Shown here piece by piece: positions 1-8,857 of a stretch of DNA of 64,000 nt (position 1 is its first letter; every line of letters begins with the position of its first letter). Position numbers and translations under genes: made by a program. A model generated the notes under the pieces. The model had not been told where the DNA came from, made no database searches, and worked only from the letters and a program-made list of their open reading frames with translations. Source of the stretch: UTCHB3 sp964625575 (GTDB lineage: Bacteria > Bacteroidota > Ignavibacteria > Ignavibacteriales > Ignavibacteriaceae); assembly GCA_964625575.1 (NCBI GenBank), contig CAZVBQ010000001.1:248001-312000 (forward strand), written 5' to 3'.

Positions 1-2
1 AA

Positions 3-2708
3 ACCAGATCAGGTGAGCCGACTTCGGCCATCTTCGGATTCTTTAACCAGCTCTTCAGATACCTTGAAGAGATCAAGCCCGATTCCGTGATCGTCGCATA
101 TGACTCGAAGGAGAAGACCCTCCGCGCTGAAAAATATGAGCAATACAAGGCTCACCGCGAGGAAATGCCGGAGGAATTAGTGCCTCAGATAGGCAGGATC
201 CGGGAAATTCTCGACGCAATGTCAATCCCCGTGCTCATGATTCCCAAGATTGAAGCGGATGATATAGTGGGAACAGTCGCGCGAATTGCTGAAGAAGATG
301 GCTATCAGGTTTACATGGTTTCGCCCGATAAAGACTATTTCCAATTGGTGACAATAAACGCGTTTCTGGTGAGACCCGGTATTAAAGGTGAGGATTTTGA
401 GATATTCGATCCCGCTTCGGCAGAGCAAAAACTGGGTTTTGAACCTTCAAAAATGATCGATTATCTCGCGCTGATCGGTGACTCAAGCGACAATATTCCG
501 GGTGTAAAGGGAATTGGAGAAAAAACAGCCCTTCCACTTATCCAACAGTTTGGTTCAATTGAAAAATTGTATGAGAACCTTGCTGAAATCGCTTCAAATT
601 CTATACGCTCCAAACTTGAGGCGAACCGTGATAACGCTTTTATGTCAAAGGAGTTGGCGACGATAGACAGGTTTGTAGAACTTGAGTTCGATCCTGCCAA
701 AGCCACGATAGGCAATGTCGATTTCCAGAGACTTGACCGTCTGTTCAAGGAGCTTGAGCAACGCACGGTCTGGGCGAAAACCTGCAAATATTTCAACTAT
801 TCAGCTGATGAGCCCGGTATGTTTGCCGCTCAGTCTGAAAAGATTGAAGAAACTGAAACGGGCCCCCATGAGTTCGATCCGGAAAAGGTTGATTATATCC
901 TCGTTACCGGTTCAAAAGAGGCTGAAAAAGTCGCGGAACTCATAGCAAAACACGATGAATTTGTTTTCGATACTGAGACTGATTCACTTAATATCTTTCG
1001 CGCGCGAATAGCCGGAGCATCCTTCGCGGTAAAGGAAGGTCAGGCATTTTTTGTGGCCATTGAGCCTGAGACTGTTCAACAGGATATGTTCTCTCCCCCC
1101 GCGCAGGAGCGACTCCCCCTTTCAGAGTTCAAACGGATTTTCACTCCCTTGTTCGCCGATCCCTGGAAGCGAAAGATCTGCCAAAACGGTAAGTATGATA
1201 TCGCCATACTTCGTACGGCAGGTATCCCTGTGAAGGGATTCTACTTCGATACCATGGTGGCATCATACGTAATCGATCCCGATAAAAAGCACGGAATGGA
1301 TGACCTCTCTGAAACATGGCTCAACTACAAGCCGATACCGCTTTCATCGCTGATAGGTCAGAAAAAAGACCCTTCCCGCATGTTCGATGTTGACCTTAAA
1401 GCCCTTGCCAATTATGCCTGTGAGGATGCTGATGTAACACTTAGGCTTTACAAGAAATTGAAACAAAAGCTTGAAGAAGACGGACTTGAGAGACTTGCAT
1501 ACGAAATCGAGTTCCCACTCGTGGAAGTGCTGGAGGATATTGAACGCAACGGCGTGAAGATAGATAGCGGCATGCTGCGGCAGCTCTCACAGGATCTTGA
1601 GTTGATGATGATGGAAACTGCGAGACAGATTTATTCCGTCGCCGGAGAGGAGTTCAACATCAATTCGCCTTTGCAGCTTCAAAAAATTCTGTACGATAAA
1701 CTCCAGCTTACTGCAGGAAAGAAAACAAAAACCGGTTATTCAACCGATGCCCAGACACTCGAGTCGCTCAAAGGTGAGCACGAGATCATCGAACTTATCC
1801 TCAATTTCAGGCAGCTTTCCAAGCTTAAATCAACCTACGCTGACTCACTGCCGACACTTATTGAACCTGTAACCGGTAAGGTTCATACCTCATTCAACCA
1901 AACCGTGGCATCAACAGGTCGACTCTCATCGAACGATCCCAACCTGCAAAACATCCCCATAAGAACCGATATGGGCAAGGAGATCAGGAAGGCTTTTATC
2001 GCGTCTTCACCTGAAAATGTAATTTTAAGCCTCGACTATTCTCAGATCGAACTACGAATAATGGCATCGATCTGCGGTGACGAATACCTGACCAAAGCTT
2101 TCATAAACGGTGAGGATATCCACAGGAGCACGGCCGCGCTTGTTTTCCGGGTTGATCCTTCTGAAGTTACCGCGGACATGCGACGTAAAGCAAAAGAAGT
2201 CAATTTCGGAATCCTCTATGGAATTGGTGCCTTCGGTCTGAAGATCCGCCTCGGTATCGCACAGAACCACGCCAAAGAGATCATCGATACTTACTTTGGT
2301 ACTTTCAGCCGGGTAAAAGAATTCATGGACAATTCTATCGCCCACGCGAGGGAAAAAGGTTATGCTGAAACCCTTACAGGAAGAAGACGCTACCTGCCGA
2401 ACATCAACAGTAAGAACTTCGCTGTGAAGCAATTTGAAGAGAGGGTTGCGATAAACATGCCTATTCAGGGAACTGCTGCCGATATGATAAAACTCGCGAT
2501 GATAAACGTCGACAGGGCGCTGAAAGAAGGAAATTACAGAACTAAAATGATACTTCAGGTGCACGATGAGCTGCTTTTTGACGCGCCGAAGGATGAACTG
2601 GAAACCGTAACTCCTTTAATTAAAAGGCTTATGGAGTCGGCACTTCCACTCAATGTTCCGGTGGTTGTGGAATCAGGTTACGGACCTAACTGGTTGGACG
2701 CGCATTAA
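3..2708 (+). CDS. polA: DNA polymerase I, 5'-truncated by window edge
   Basis: The reading frame is open to the left edge from base 3, so the true start lies outside; the first GTG at 87 is internal. About 901 residues are visible. Pol I removes RNA primers and fills gaps in replication and repair. Three domains can be seen: the 5'-3' exonuclease (DKDYFQLV and the helix-hairpin-helix stretch GDSSDNIPGVKGIGEKTA), a 3'-5' proofreading domain with its acidic residues intact (DTETD near visible residue 322, NGKYD, YACEDAD), and the polymerase domain with motif A (LDYSQIELR), motif B (RRKAKEVNFGILYG) and motif C (QVHDELLF). Its stop overlaps by 4 nt the stop of the convergent hpnE gene, so no terminator separates them. 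Identity is very secure. Confidence 0.97.
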   Translation, partial: TRSGEPTSAIFGFFNQLFRYLEEIKPDSVIVAYDSKEKTLRAEKYEQYKAHREEMPEELVPQIGRIREILDAMSIPVLMIPKIEADDIVGTVARIAEEDGYQVYMVSPDKDYFQLVTINAFLVRPGIKGEDFEIFDPASAEQKLGFEPSKMIDYLALIGDSSDNIPGVKGIGEKTALPLIQQFGSIEKLYENLAEIASNSIRSKLEANRDNAFMSKELATIDRFVELEFDPAKATIGNVDFQRLDRLFKELEQRTVWAKTCKYFNYSADEPGMFAAQSEKIEETETGPHEFDPEKVDYILVTGSKEAEKVAELIAKHDEFVFDTETDSLNIFRARIAGASFAVKEGQAFFVAIEPETVQQDMFSPPAQERLPLSEFKRIFTPLFADPWKRKICQNGKYDIAILRTAGIPVKGFYFDTMVASYVIDPDKKHGMDDLSETWLNYKPIPLSSLIGQKKDPSRMFDVDLKALANYACEDADVTLRLYKKLKQKLEEDGLERLAYEIEFPLVEVLEDIERNGVKIDSGMLRQLSQDLELMMMETARQIYSVAGEEFNINSPLQLQKILYDKLQLTAGKKTKTGYSTDAQTLESLKGEHEIIELILNFRQLSKLKSTYADSLPTLIEPVTGKVHTSFNQTVASTGRLSSNDPNLQNIPIRTDMGKEIRKAFIASSPENVILSLDYSQIELRIMASICGDEYLTKAFINGEDIHRSTAALVFRVDPSEVTADMRRKAKEVNFGILYGIGAFGLKIRLGIAQNHAKEIIDTYFGTFSRVKEFMDNSIAHAREKGYAETLTGRRRYLPNINSKNFAVKQFEERVAINMPIQGTAADMIKLAMINVDRALKEGNYRTKMILQVHDELLFDAPKDELETVTPLIKRLMESALPLNVPVVVESGYGPNWLDAH

Positions 2709-4024
2709 ACCAGGGAGAGTCTCAGAACAGCATCGGCAGCCTTGTGTCCGCTTTGAACCGCGCCTTCAATGGTCGCGGGAAGTCCGGTATCTGTCCAGTC
2801 ACCGGCAAGAAAAAGATTTTTAATACCGGTTGAGGTGCCTGGTCTGTGCCTGAGGTTTTCCCCTCCACAAACAAAGGTGGCGCGTTTCTCTTTGATCATT
2901 TTGTGTGAAGTGATTCGGCTCTCCTCGATCCCAAGATAAGTTTTCAATTCCGACTTTATCAGAGAGAGGATATCCTCTTCCTTCATGCTGTCCCAATCTG
3001 TCGAGGCGCTTGTTACAGTGGAGATATAATCTCCATGATTGAAAACCCATTGAACCGGGGAATCGATCAGTGCAATAAAATCGCGTGGGATCTGAGTATC
3101 CTTGATCCGGAGGTGAAACGAGGTGATCGACGAATATTTCATGTCATAACCGGCTATTTCAGGGACAAGGCCTACAATTCCGTCAATTTTTCCGAGCGCG
3201 TGGGCCGGTATCGCGAATATTAGTGCCTTGGGGTTTTCAATCCGTCCCCCACGGGTGAGAACTGAGGCAATCCTCCCGCCGGAGGTTTCAACCGCGGTAA
3301 CCGGTTCACTGAACCTGACTTCGCTTCCTCTTTCCTCTATAAATTTCACTGCTTTTTCGACAAATAAAGCGCTTAGATCTACCCGCGGCACAACAATCTT
3401 CGCGTTATCCTTCCCTTCAAGAAATATGACCTTCAGGATATGAGCGAACACACCAGCCGAAGCCTTCTCCACTGATGTATTCATCGCACCCGTGCAAAGA
3501 ATGTCCCAGATTCCGGTAAAGAGCTCGCCCGTCTGTCCCTCTGATTTTAACCAGTCAGAGACCGTGATATTCATCAGTTTTGCAGGATTCACGAAACGAA
3601 GTTTGGTAACGAAAGCTATCGCGCTCAATTTTTGCGAAAGAGAGAGATGATCAAACCCCAACAGGGCTTGGAGCAGGTCAAACGGATAAGGAAGATTGCC
3701 TGATCGCAGGGTGAAGTGTCTCCCCTGCCTGTCAACCATGTTCACTTCCATCCGCTTCTGTTTATTCAAAAGGTGTTTCGCACCGGTGCTTTCAAGGAAG
3801 TGGAAAGTTTCATGGTAACTGCCGAGCATGATGTGCTGACCATTGTCGAGGGCGAATTCTTTATGTGGAGTATCAGAGAATGAATGAGAAAATGAATACG
3901 CCCTGCCGCCCCCTTTTTTAGAGGCTTCCAGCAGTATAACTTTTTTACCGGAGGAAATAATTCTCACGGCTGCCGCGAGACCGGAGAGGCCCGCACCAAC
4001 TACAACTACACTTCCATGGGTCAT
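2705..4024 (-). CDS. hpnE: Hydroxysqualene dehydroxylase (squalene-associated FAD oxidoreductase)
   Basis: A 439-aa FAD-dependent amine-oxidase/desaturase-fold protein. The N-terminus has the dinucleotide-binding motif GAGLSGLAAA followed by an acidic strand end (LLEA), and the C-terminus has the FAD-closing motif LFLAGDWTDTGLPATIEGAV. HpnE reduces hydroxysqualene to squalene, the last of three steps from farnesyl diphosphate. It is the third gene of an hpnC-hpnD-hpnE operon: its ATG overlaps the hpnD stop by 4 nt (ATGA). The sequence alone could suggest a phytoene desaturase, but the two upstream prenyl synthases are of HpnC and HpnD type. No squalene-hopene cyclase is in the window, so the final lipid is not known from here. 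Confidence 0.9.
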   Translation of the reverse strand: MTHGSVVVVGAGLSGLAAAVRIISSGKKVILLEASKKGGGRAYSFSHSFSDTPHKEFALDNGQHIMLGSYHETFHFLESTGAKHLLNKQKRMEVNMVDRQGRHFTLRSGNLPYPFDLLQALLGFDHLSLSQKLSAIAFVTKLRFVNPAKLMNITVSDWLKSEGQTGELFTGIWDILCTGAMNTSVEKASAGVFAHILKVIFLEGKDNAKIVVPRVDLSALFVEKAVKFIEERGSEVRFSEPVTAVETSGGRIASVLTRGGRIENPKALIFAIPAHALGKIDGIVGLVPEIAGYDMKYSSITSFHLRIKDTQIPRDFIALIDSPVQWVFNHGDYISTVTSASTDWDSMKEEDILSLIKSELKTYLGIEESRITSHKMIKEKRATFVCGGENLRHRPGTSTGIKNLFLAGDWTDTGLPATIEGAVQSGHKAADAVLRLSLV

Positions 4025-4869
4025 CCGTAAACGAGACGGTATTTAGCCCAGACCCCGAGGGAGATCCCAACCTTCTGCACCTTGGAGATGTTCACATCCT
4101 TGTGGTAGATGTCATATTTTTCACGGATGATGTTCTTCAATATCCTGAAATAGATATGCTGCATGGCCCTTGCCGCGAACATGTTGCCCTTGTCTTCACG
4201 GTTAAGTGCAGCGGTTGCCTTGTTGAAATATTCCAAAGCCCGGGTAACCTGAAACTCCATCAATCTTATGAAATTCTCATTGTAAACTGAATTCATCAGC
4301 TCGTTTTCGCTGTATCCGAACTTTCTCAGGTCTTCCAAAGGAAGGTATATCCTGTCTTTTTCAGCATCTTTTTTAATGTCACGTAGAATGTTTGTCAGTT
4401 GAAGGGCTATTCCGAGATTTTCAGCGAACTCAACCGCGCTCTTGTGTTTGTACCCGAATATTTCGATGCACATCAAACCAACCGTTGAAGCCACTCTGTA
4501 GCAGTACAGCTTCAACTGTTCAAATGTTTGATAGCGTCTGATGGTAAGGTCCATTTCCATTCCTTTGATCAGCTCGAAGAATGGTTCAGCAGGTATGTTG
4601 AATTGCTTGATAGTTGAGGCAACGCGGTTCATCAGAGAGGAATGTGAATCATCGTGGAAGGCGAGCTCCAGTTCCCGTCTCCAATTTGTAAGAACAGTTT
4701 CCTTTTCAGAGAAAGATGAATCACCTTCGTCAACTATGTCATCGGTCTCCCTGCAGAAGGCGTAGACTGTCGTCATCGCGTCCCGCTTCGGAGCGGGTAA
4801 CAAGTTGAACGCGTAATAAAAACTGCTTTTGCTCTTTTTAGATATCTCTTTTGCCTGTTCGAGTGACAT
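4021..4869 (-). CDS. hpnD: Presqualene diphosphate synthase
   Basis: A 282-aa trans-isoprenyl diphosphate synthase of the squalene/phytoene family. HpnD condenses two farnesyl diphosphates to presqualene diphosphate. The first aspartate-rich motif is AFCRETDDIVDEGD and the second is LTNILRDIKKDAEKDRIYLP; the FYYAFNLLPAPKRDAM N-terminus and YCYRVASTVG match the HpnD subgroup. Start ATG at 4869 shares one base with the hpnC stop (TGATG), and its own stop overlaps hpnE by 4 nt, so the three are likely translated together. A CrtB phytoene synthase is the alternative, made unlikely by the HpnC and HpnE neighbours. Confidence 0.92.
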   Translation of the reverse strand: MSLEQAKEISKKSKSSFYYAFNLLPAPKRDAMTTVYAFCRETDDIVDEGDSSFSEKETVLTNWRRELELAFHDDSHSSLMNRVASTIKQFNIPAEPFFELIKGMEMDLTIRRYQTFEQLKLYCYRVASTVGLMCIEIFGYKHKSAVEFAENLGIALQLTNILRDIKKDAEKDRIYLPLEDLRKFGYSENELMNSVYNENFIRLMEFQVTRALEYFNKATAALNREDKGNMFAARAMQHIYFRILKNIIREKYDIYHKDVNISKVQKVGISLGVWAKYRLVYG

Positions 4870-5711
4870 CAGAATATTGATTTTATGAATAAATTAAAAT
4901 AGTCAAACTTGCCGAGTCGGGGTCTTGCAAGGTAACTCGTATAGCCCGAATCTTTTATTTTTTCCGCGATTGCAAGACCACCTTCACACGTGGCAGCGAT
5001 CTGAATCTTCAACCTGCCTTTCAGCATGCCGGCCAGAGGTTTCCCCTGTTCCATCAGGTTTACCGCCCGCTCCAACTGCATCCTCACCAGCTCATTCAAC
5101 TGGTTGTTCTTCTCCCGGAAGGTCATTAATCTTTCATCAAGTCCGGAAGAAATAATTTCCTCGATCGGAATATATAATCTGTTCCGCAAAAAGTCAATCT
5201 TTAGATCCTGATAAAAGTTAATTAATTGGAGAGAAGTGCATATTTTATCAGATAGAAGGGCTCTTTCAGTGTCATGATACCCATTGAGTTGCAGAATAAG
5301 TCTTCCCACGGGGTTTGCAGAACGCCTGCAATAATCGAGCAATGAATTAAAGTCATCATACCGGTTAACTGTTATATCCTGTCTGAAAGCTGACAGAAGG
5401 TCAAGGAAGAGGTTCTCATCAAGGGTCCTGCCTCTAATGGTTTGGTGCAGCGCTTGGTCGAGACTGTTTTGGAAGCGTGAGTTAAGTGTATCCCTGAAAC
5501 GTGCCTCAAACCTCTCAAGGGATTCGAGACGTTCGCCGGGAGTGGAATCCCCCTCATCGGCAATATCGTCGGCAGTACGCGAGAACCAATAAATTATCGC
5601 CACATCATTTCGAAGCTCTTTAGGAACAAAGAAAGATACCACAGGAAAATTTTCATAATGCTCTTTGGCAAGCTTCAACGCGATCGAATATCCATCCATG
5701 ATCTCACTCAT
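4869..5711 (-). CDS. hpnC: Hydroxysqualene synthase
   Basis: A 280-aa member of the squalene/phytoene synthase family and the first gene of the hpnCDE operon. HpnC converts presqualene diphosphate to hydroxysqualene. Subgroup marks are HYENFPVVSFFVPKEL at the N-terminus, the Asp-rich motif FSRTADDIADEGD, the YCRRSANPVGRL stretch and SLQLINFYQDLKIDF for the second Asp motif. The ATG at 5711 has a GAGG ribosome-binding site 6-7 nt upstream. A terminator at about 5728-5778 isolates it from the upstream gene, so the operon promoter must lie in or next to that hairpin or act through read-through. Confidence 0.92.
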   Translation of the reverse strand: MSEIMDGYSIALKLAKEHYENFPVVSFFVPKELRNDVAIIYWFSRTADDIADEGDSTPGERLESLERFEARFRDTLNSRFQNSLDQALHQTIRGRTLDENLFLDLLSAFRQDITVNRYDDFNSLLDYCRRSANPVGRLILQLNGYHDTERALLSDKICTSLQLINFYQDLKIDFLRNRLYIPIEEIISSGLDERLMTFREKNNQLNELVRMQLERAVNLMEQGKPLAGMLKGRLKIQIAATCEGGLAIAEKIKDSGYTSYLARPRLGKFDYFNLFIKSIF

Positions 5712-5727
5712 ATAACCTCAATAAAAT

Positions 5728-5778
5728 TAAAAAACGGTTCATCCCACCCTTCGATCCGGGGTTGGAAGAACCGTTCTT
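5728..5778 (-). terminator. Rho-independent terminator upstream of hpnC
   Basis: The 8-bp arms 5733-5740 and 5768-5775 (aacggttc/gaaccgtt) pair perfectly. The inner bases tcccaccc and ggggttgga can extend the stem imperfectly. Read on the minus strand, the hairpin is followed by a T-run. It would end the transcript of the 5799-6176 gene just before hpnC. Confidence 0.75.
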
Positions 5779-5798
5779 AAAAATAGAATAACAGCGCG

Positions 5799-6176
5799 CT
5801 ATTTTGTGTCCGCTTTTGTTACAAACTCTTCAACCTCTGACTTAAGATTTTCTTCTATCACTCTCAGCATGTCTTTTATTATGAACAAATGCTGATCATT
5901 CATACCTTCCCTGAAAAACACATCGATATTGTGTCCGGCGACGTGGATGCAGAATTTATTCTTACCGGCAAGTATGCTCTCCAGAAGTTCTTTTTCATAA
6001 AGCAGTTTTAGGAGGTACTCTGCATTCTCTTTCACATTTCGGGCATAGTTGAATGCTTTCTTTATTTTTTCAGCGTCAACCTGCGTACTCTGAAATTTAG
6101 CCAGTTTTTCAGCGGCATTATTAAAATCAAACATCTGTCCGGTCAGATGCTGGTTTTTTCCATATGCGGATTCCAT
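5799..6176 (-). CDS. Hypothetical protein, small helical
   Basis: Not recognised. The frame is open up to a TTG at 6248 (149 aa), but I place the start at the ATG at 6176 (125 aa, MESAYGKNQHLTG), because an AGGAG ribosome-binding site lies 7-8 nt upstream of it and none precedes the TTG. The protein is rich in Lys, Glu, Asn and Leu, looks mostly helical, and has no signal peptide or membrane segment. It stands alone between a terminator on its 3' side and the tRNA-Leu terminator on its 5' side. Before the mobile element inserted, it would have lain just downstream of tRNA-Leu. Confidence 0.7.
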   Translation of the reverse strand: MESAYGKNQHLTGQMFDFNNAAEKLAKFQSTQVDAEKIKKAFNYARNVKENAEYLLKLLYEKELLESILAGKNKFCIHVAGHNIDVFFREGMNDQHLFIIKDMLRVIEENLKSEVEEFVTKADTK

Positions 6177-6321
6177 TTCGGATACTCCTGATAATGTTTG
6201 GTTTACTGATCTCTTTAGCTTCAAAAGCTCCTGTATGAGTACCTTCAAATTATTTTATACTCACTGTTATAACCTAACAACTATTCAGGACATAATCAAG
6301 GGTTTACAAAAAAAAACAAAA

Positions 6322-6346
6322 AAAAGCTGAAGAAACTTCAGCTTTT
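6322..6346 (-). terminator. Ancestral tRNA-Leu terminator, now outside the element
   Basis: A perfect 11-bp hairpin with arms 6322-6332 and 6336-6346 (aaaagctgaag/cttcagctttt) and a 3-nt loop. On the minus strand it is followed by a long T-rich run. It lies 6 nt beyond the 17-bp copy of the tRNA-Leu 3' end at 6352-6368. That is where a tRNA-Leu terminator would sit if the tRNA were continuous with this side before the insertion. Confidence 0.8.
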
Positions 6347-6351
6347 AATGA

Positions 6352-6368
6352 GTGCCCGAGACAGGAAT
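6352..6368 (+). repeat. attL core, copy of tRNA-Leu 3' end
   Basis: The 17 bases gtgcccgagacaggaat are identical to 14787-14803, of which 14788-14803 is the last 16 nt of tRNA-Leu. The flanking bases differ on both sides (a versus t before, a versus c after), so the shared core is exactly 17 bp. Confidence 0.9.
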
Positions 6369-6413
6369 ACCCGTTATATTTCCTGATACCCCCTAATTCC
6401 CCAAAATGTTTTA

Positions 6414-6500
6414 TTTTTGGCGTGTTTTCGCACTTTTCTATTTACCAATATTTCCGTATATTGTCTTGTAATTCCATTTTTTTGTAACAGATATGTAACA
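6414..6500 (+). repeat. Left-end integrase arm-site candidates
   Basis: Two blocks here recur near the right end in the same orientation. Block A, tttttggcgtgtttt (6414-6428), differs by one base from 14751-14765. Block B (6480-6500) holds two TGTAACA copies at 6483 and 6494, 11 bp apart, and matches 14712-14732 with one difference in the spacer. Conserved blocks near both ends, separate from the att core, fit integrase or excisionase arm-type binding sites. Block B also lies just upstream of the integrase start, so it could serve in autoregulation. Confidence 0.55.
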
Positions 6501-6509
6501 GGAAGAAAA

Positions 6510-7796
6510 ATGAGAGTAAAATTTTGGCTAAACAAGTCAGTACTCAAAGAGCGAAAAAGAATCTACGCTCATATCTTTGTCGGGAAAGAGCGCATTATTT
6601 TGAACACCGGGCAGGAGATCACCCCCGCCCACTGGGACAACCGTAAACAGCGCGCCACAGGTAAAGGATCCGCCTCACTGAACGAGTTCCTGAACGCCCT
6701 CTACGACCGGCTGTTCACGATCTACAGGGAAATCAGGCAAGCGAACTTTGAAGCCTCTGAAGATCACGTTGCCTCCCGGTTCATGCAGGCTATCCAGCCG
6801 AAGAACTCCCTCTCCTTCTTTGAGGCTTATGATCAGTTCATTTCACTTCGAAAACCGGTCATAGCAAAGAACACAATCAAAAAATACATTAACGTCCGCA
6901 ACATCCTGACAAGTTTTGAACAGGCTTCAGGGAAGAAGATCACCTTTGAAGGGCTCAACTTCCTCTTTTTTGACAGCCTGGTCAATTACATGCTCTCAAA
7001 AAACCTGACCAACAGCACCATTTCCAAACACATCACCGACCTGAAATCTTTCCTCAAATGGTCTGTGGAACGGGAACTCAATAAAAATCAAACCTTTCAA
7101 CAATACAAAGTCAGATTCAACACCACCCGGGCAGATGTAATCTTCCTGAACCGCACCGAACTTGAAGAACTCGAGGCGCTGGTACCGGTCAGCTTCTCCC
7201 CCTCCACCAACGCCCCCGCTTTTTCCATTCGCGTTGTGTCTGCTGACACCCTGCAGAAGGTGAAAGATCTTTTCCTTTTCGCCTGCTACACAGGCGCGCG
7301 ATTCTCAGACGTCCAGAACCTCAAGTTTAACGACATCCAAGGCAACGCGTGGTCTGTCATCACGCAGAAGACGCAAGCAGGGCTCACCATACCCCTGAAC
7401 AAGAAGGCGCTCGATATCATCGCCAAATACCGCGATCACGCCAACACCCTTCCCCGGATCACCAACCAGCGGCTTAACGAATACCTGAAAATCCTTTGTT
7501 ATCAGGCAGGTTTGAACTCCCCCACCCGTACAGTCAAATTTACCGGTTCACAGCGTACCGAATCAATCCTCCCCAAATACATGCTGATCACCACCCACAC
7601 CGCCCGCCGCACTTTCATCACCCTTTCGATCGAAGCCGGCATGAACCCCGAAGCCATCATGAAGATAACCGGTCATACCACTTATGCCATGATGAAGAAG
7701 TACCTGCAGATCACTGACACCATGGTCCAGAACGAGTATGCCAAGGCATGGGAAGTATCAGAATCCAAACCAATCATCAACCTGAAAGGTAACTGA
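6510..7796 (+). CDS. Tyrosine recombinase / integrase
   Basis: A 428-aa site-specific recombinase that would integrate and excise the element at tRNA-Leu. I start it at ATG 6510 (MRVKFWLNKS), with AGGAAG 4-5 nt upstream; the frame stays open to 6417, but that stretch overlaps the left-end repeats and is not protein-like. The order is an N-terminal arm-binding domain of the Bacteroidota type (about 1-100), a SAM-like core-binding domain (about 110-210) and the catalytic domain. The active-site series is visible: R in CYTGARFSDV, K in ITQKTQAG, HTARR, then GHTTYAMMKKYL with the nucleophilic Tyr. It is the first gene inside the left end, and its stop lies one base before the next ATG. Confidence 0.93.
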   Translation: MRVKFWLNKSVLKERKRIYAHIFVGKERIILNTGQEITPAHWDNRKQRATGKGSASLNEFLNALYDRLFTIYREIRQANFEASEDHVASRFMQAIQPKNSLSFFEAYDQFISLRKPVIAKNTIKKYINVRNILTSFEQASGKKITFEGLNFLFFDSLVNYMLSKNLTNSTISKHITDLKSFLKWSVERELNKNQTFQQYKVRFNTTRADVIFLNRTELEELEALVPVSFSPSTNAPAFSIRVVSADTLQKVKDLFLFACYTGARFSDVQNLKFNDIQGNAWSVITQKTQAGLTIPLNKKALDIIAKYRDHANTLPRITNQRLNEYLKILCYQAGLNSPTRTVKFTGSQRTESILPKYMLITTHTARRTFITLSIEAGMNPEAIMKITGHTTYAMMKKYLQITDTMVQNEYAKAWEVSESKPIINLKGN

Positions 7797-7797
7797 C

Positions 7798-8132
7798 ATG
7801 AAACCGAAAAGAAAAGCACCGACGCAAGATCCGCTCGCTTCACAGCTCGAAAACAACCTGAAACAGGTCGTTCACCGGTTATCAACCTCACTCGAGATCA
7901 AACCGCTGGAAATCACCCTGACGGGTGATCTTCTGCTTATCGNNNNNNNNNNNNNNNNNNNNNNNNNNNNNNNNNNNNNNNNNNNNNNNNNNNNNNNNNN
8001 NNNNNNNNNNNNNNNNNNNNNNNNNNNNNNNNNNNNNNNNNNTCACTCGAGATCAAACCGCTGGAAATCACCCTGACGGGTGATCTTCTGCTTATCGATC
8101 CGGTAAAGAAAAATTCGAAAGGTCAAAAGTGA
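7798..8132 (+). CDS. Small hypothetical protein, interrupted by assembly gap
   Basis: The ATG at 7798 follows the integrase stop by one base. Forty-eight codons are readable before the run of N at 7943. The sequence after the gap repeats the last 55 bases before it exactly. If the two copies are one sequence, the gene continues in frame to TGA at 8130-8132 and gives a 59-aa lysine-rich protein ending NSKGQK. Its stop then overlaps the next ATG (TGATG), which is the tight spacing expected in this operon. No known family is recognised. The alternative is a true duplication with unknown bases between. Confidence 0.55.
7888..8097 (+). repeat. 55-bp direct repeat flanking the N gap
   Basis: Bases 7888-7942 and 8043-8097 are identical over 55 bp and touch the N run on both sides. 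Fifty-five is a common assembly k-mer, so this is probably one locus represented at two contig ends. Confidence 0.85.
7943..8042. other. Assembly gap of 100 N
   Basis: Exactly 100 unknown bases, the conventional size for a gap of unknown length. The identical 55-bp flanks suggest that the real sequence is continuous and that no bases are missing. Confidence 0.95.
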
Positions 8133-8731
8133 TGGGAAGGCATTTTGATCAACTGCTTAAGATTGATATCGAAAACGGCGGCGACGCTCCCCTGCCATAT
8201 CCTCAGGCTCAATTCTTCGATGATCTCGAAGAATTACTCATCAGTAACTTTGAACAGGGTGTCAAAACCTTGAATAAGCTGCTTAAAAACTTGCACCCAC
8301 TCGAGCAACTGTTCATCGTCAGGGATATTTCTTCCTCTATACTGGTCAACTCTCCTTTTGACCATTTGTCCCCCGGTTTTGTGCGCTCTCTCGCGGAGAT
8401 CGAAAACAGGCTGCTGAAACAACTCAAATCCCAAGGACTCACCGTTGAACTGATCGAACGCCAACTCACCAAATTCAACCTCAGGGTATATGAAAGGCTT
8501 TCAGTTTCTTCCCAAACTATCGTTTGGAAGAAAAGCGCGCGCGAGCTCGCTTCACATATTCATTCCCTGATCGATAACGGCTCGATCGAGAACAACAACC
8601 GGTCAGAGATCTGCCGGCTGTTTTCTTTGATGTTCGTTCTTCAAGATGGGAAACAAATTCCTGCCAAAACACTCTACGATTATATTTCATTCTTCAACAA
8701 CGAGTCTACTGTGACAAAGTCAAAAATCTGA
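8132..8731 (+). CDS. Hypothetical protein, element operon
   Basis: A 199-aa soluble protein starting at ATG 8132 (MGRHFDQLLKI), coupled to the preceding small gene by TGATG; the GTG one codon upstream is less likely. No family is recognised with confidence. The C-terminal third (ELASHIHSLIDNGSI, then a stretch ending KTLYDYISFFNN) faintly resembles the C-terminal region of RteC-type regulators of Bacteroidota mobile elements. That is resemblance by eye only. It is mostly helical, with no signal peptide and no metal or catalytic motif. It probably belongs to the integration or early-regulation part of the element. Confidence 0.75.
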   Translation: MGRHFDQLLKIDIENGGDAPLPYPQAQFFDDLEELLISNFEQGVKTLNKLLKNLHPLEQLFIVRDISSSILVNSPFDHLSPGFVRSLAEIENRLLKQLKSQGLTVELIERQLTKFNLRVYERLSVSSQTIVWKKSARELASHIHSLIDNGSIENNNRSEICRLFSLMFVLQDGKQIPAKTLYDYISFFNNESTVTKSKI

Positions 8732-8857
8732 TCTGCTATCTCCCTGCCTGTTTTTGCTATTTTCAAGGCATTGTTTGCTATACCCCTCGTAGCGTCCGGA
8801 TATTAATTTTACTCCATCTTTTAACGCAATTATTCCTTAAAACACCGGAGTAAACAA

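Noticed and set aside
2705..5711. Carotenoid genes (crtB and crtI) instead of squalene genes.
   Set aside because: Two different prenyl synthases with HpnC and HpnD marks plus one FAD enzyme in this order is the hpnCDE arrangement; a crtB/crtI locus would have a single synthase and a longer desaturase.
6417..6509. Integrase reading frame extended upstream to 6417.
   Set aside because: The added 31 residues are Cys/Phe/Tyr-rich, cover the sub-terminal repeats and have no ribosome-binding site; ATG 6510 has a good one.
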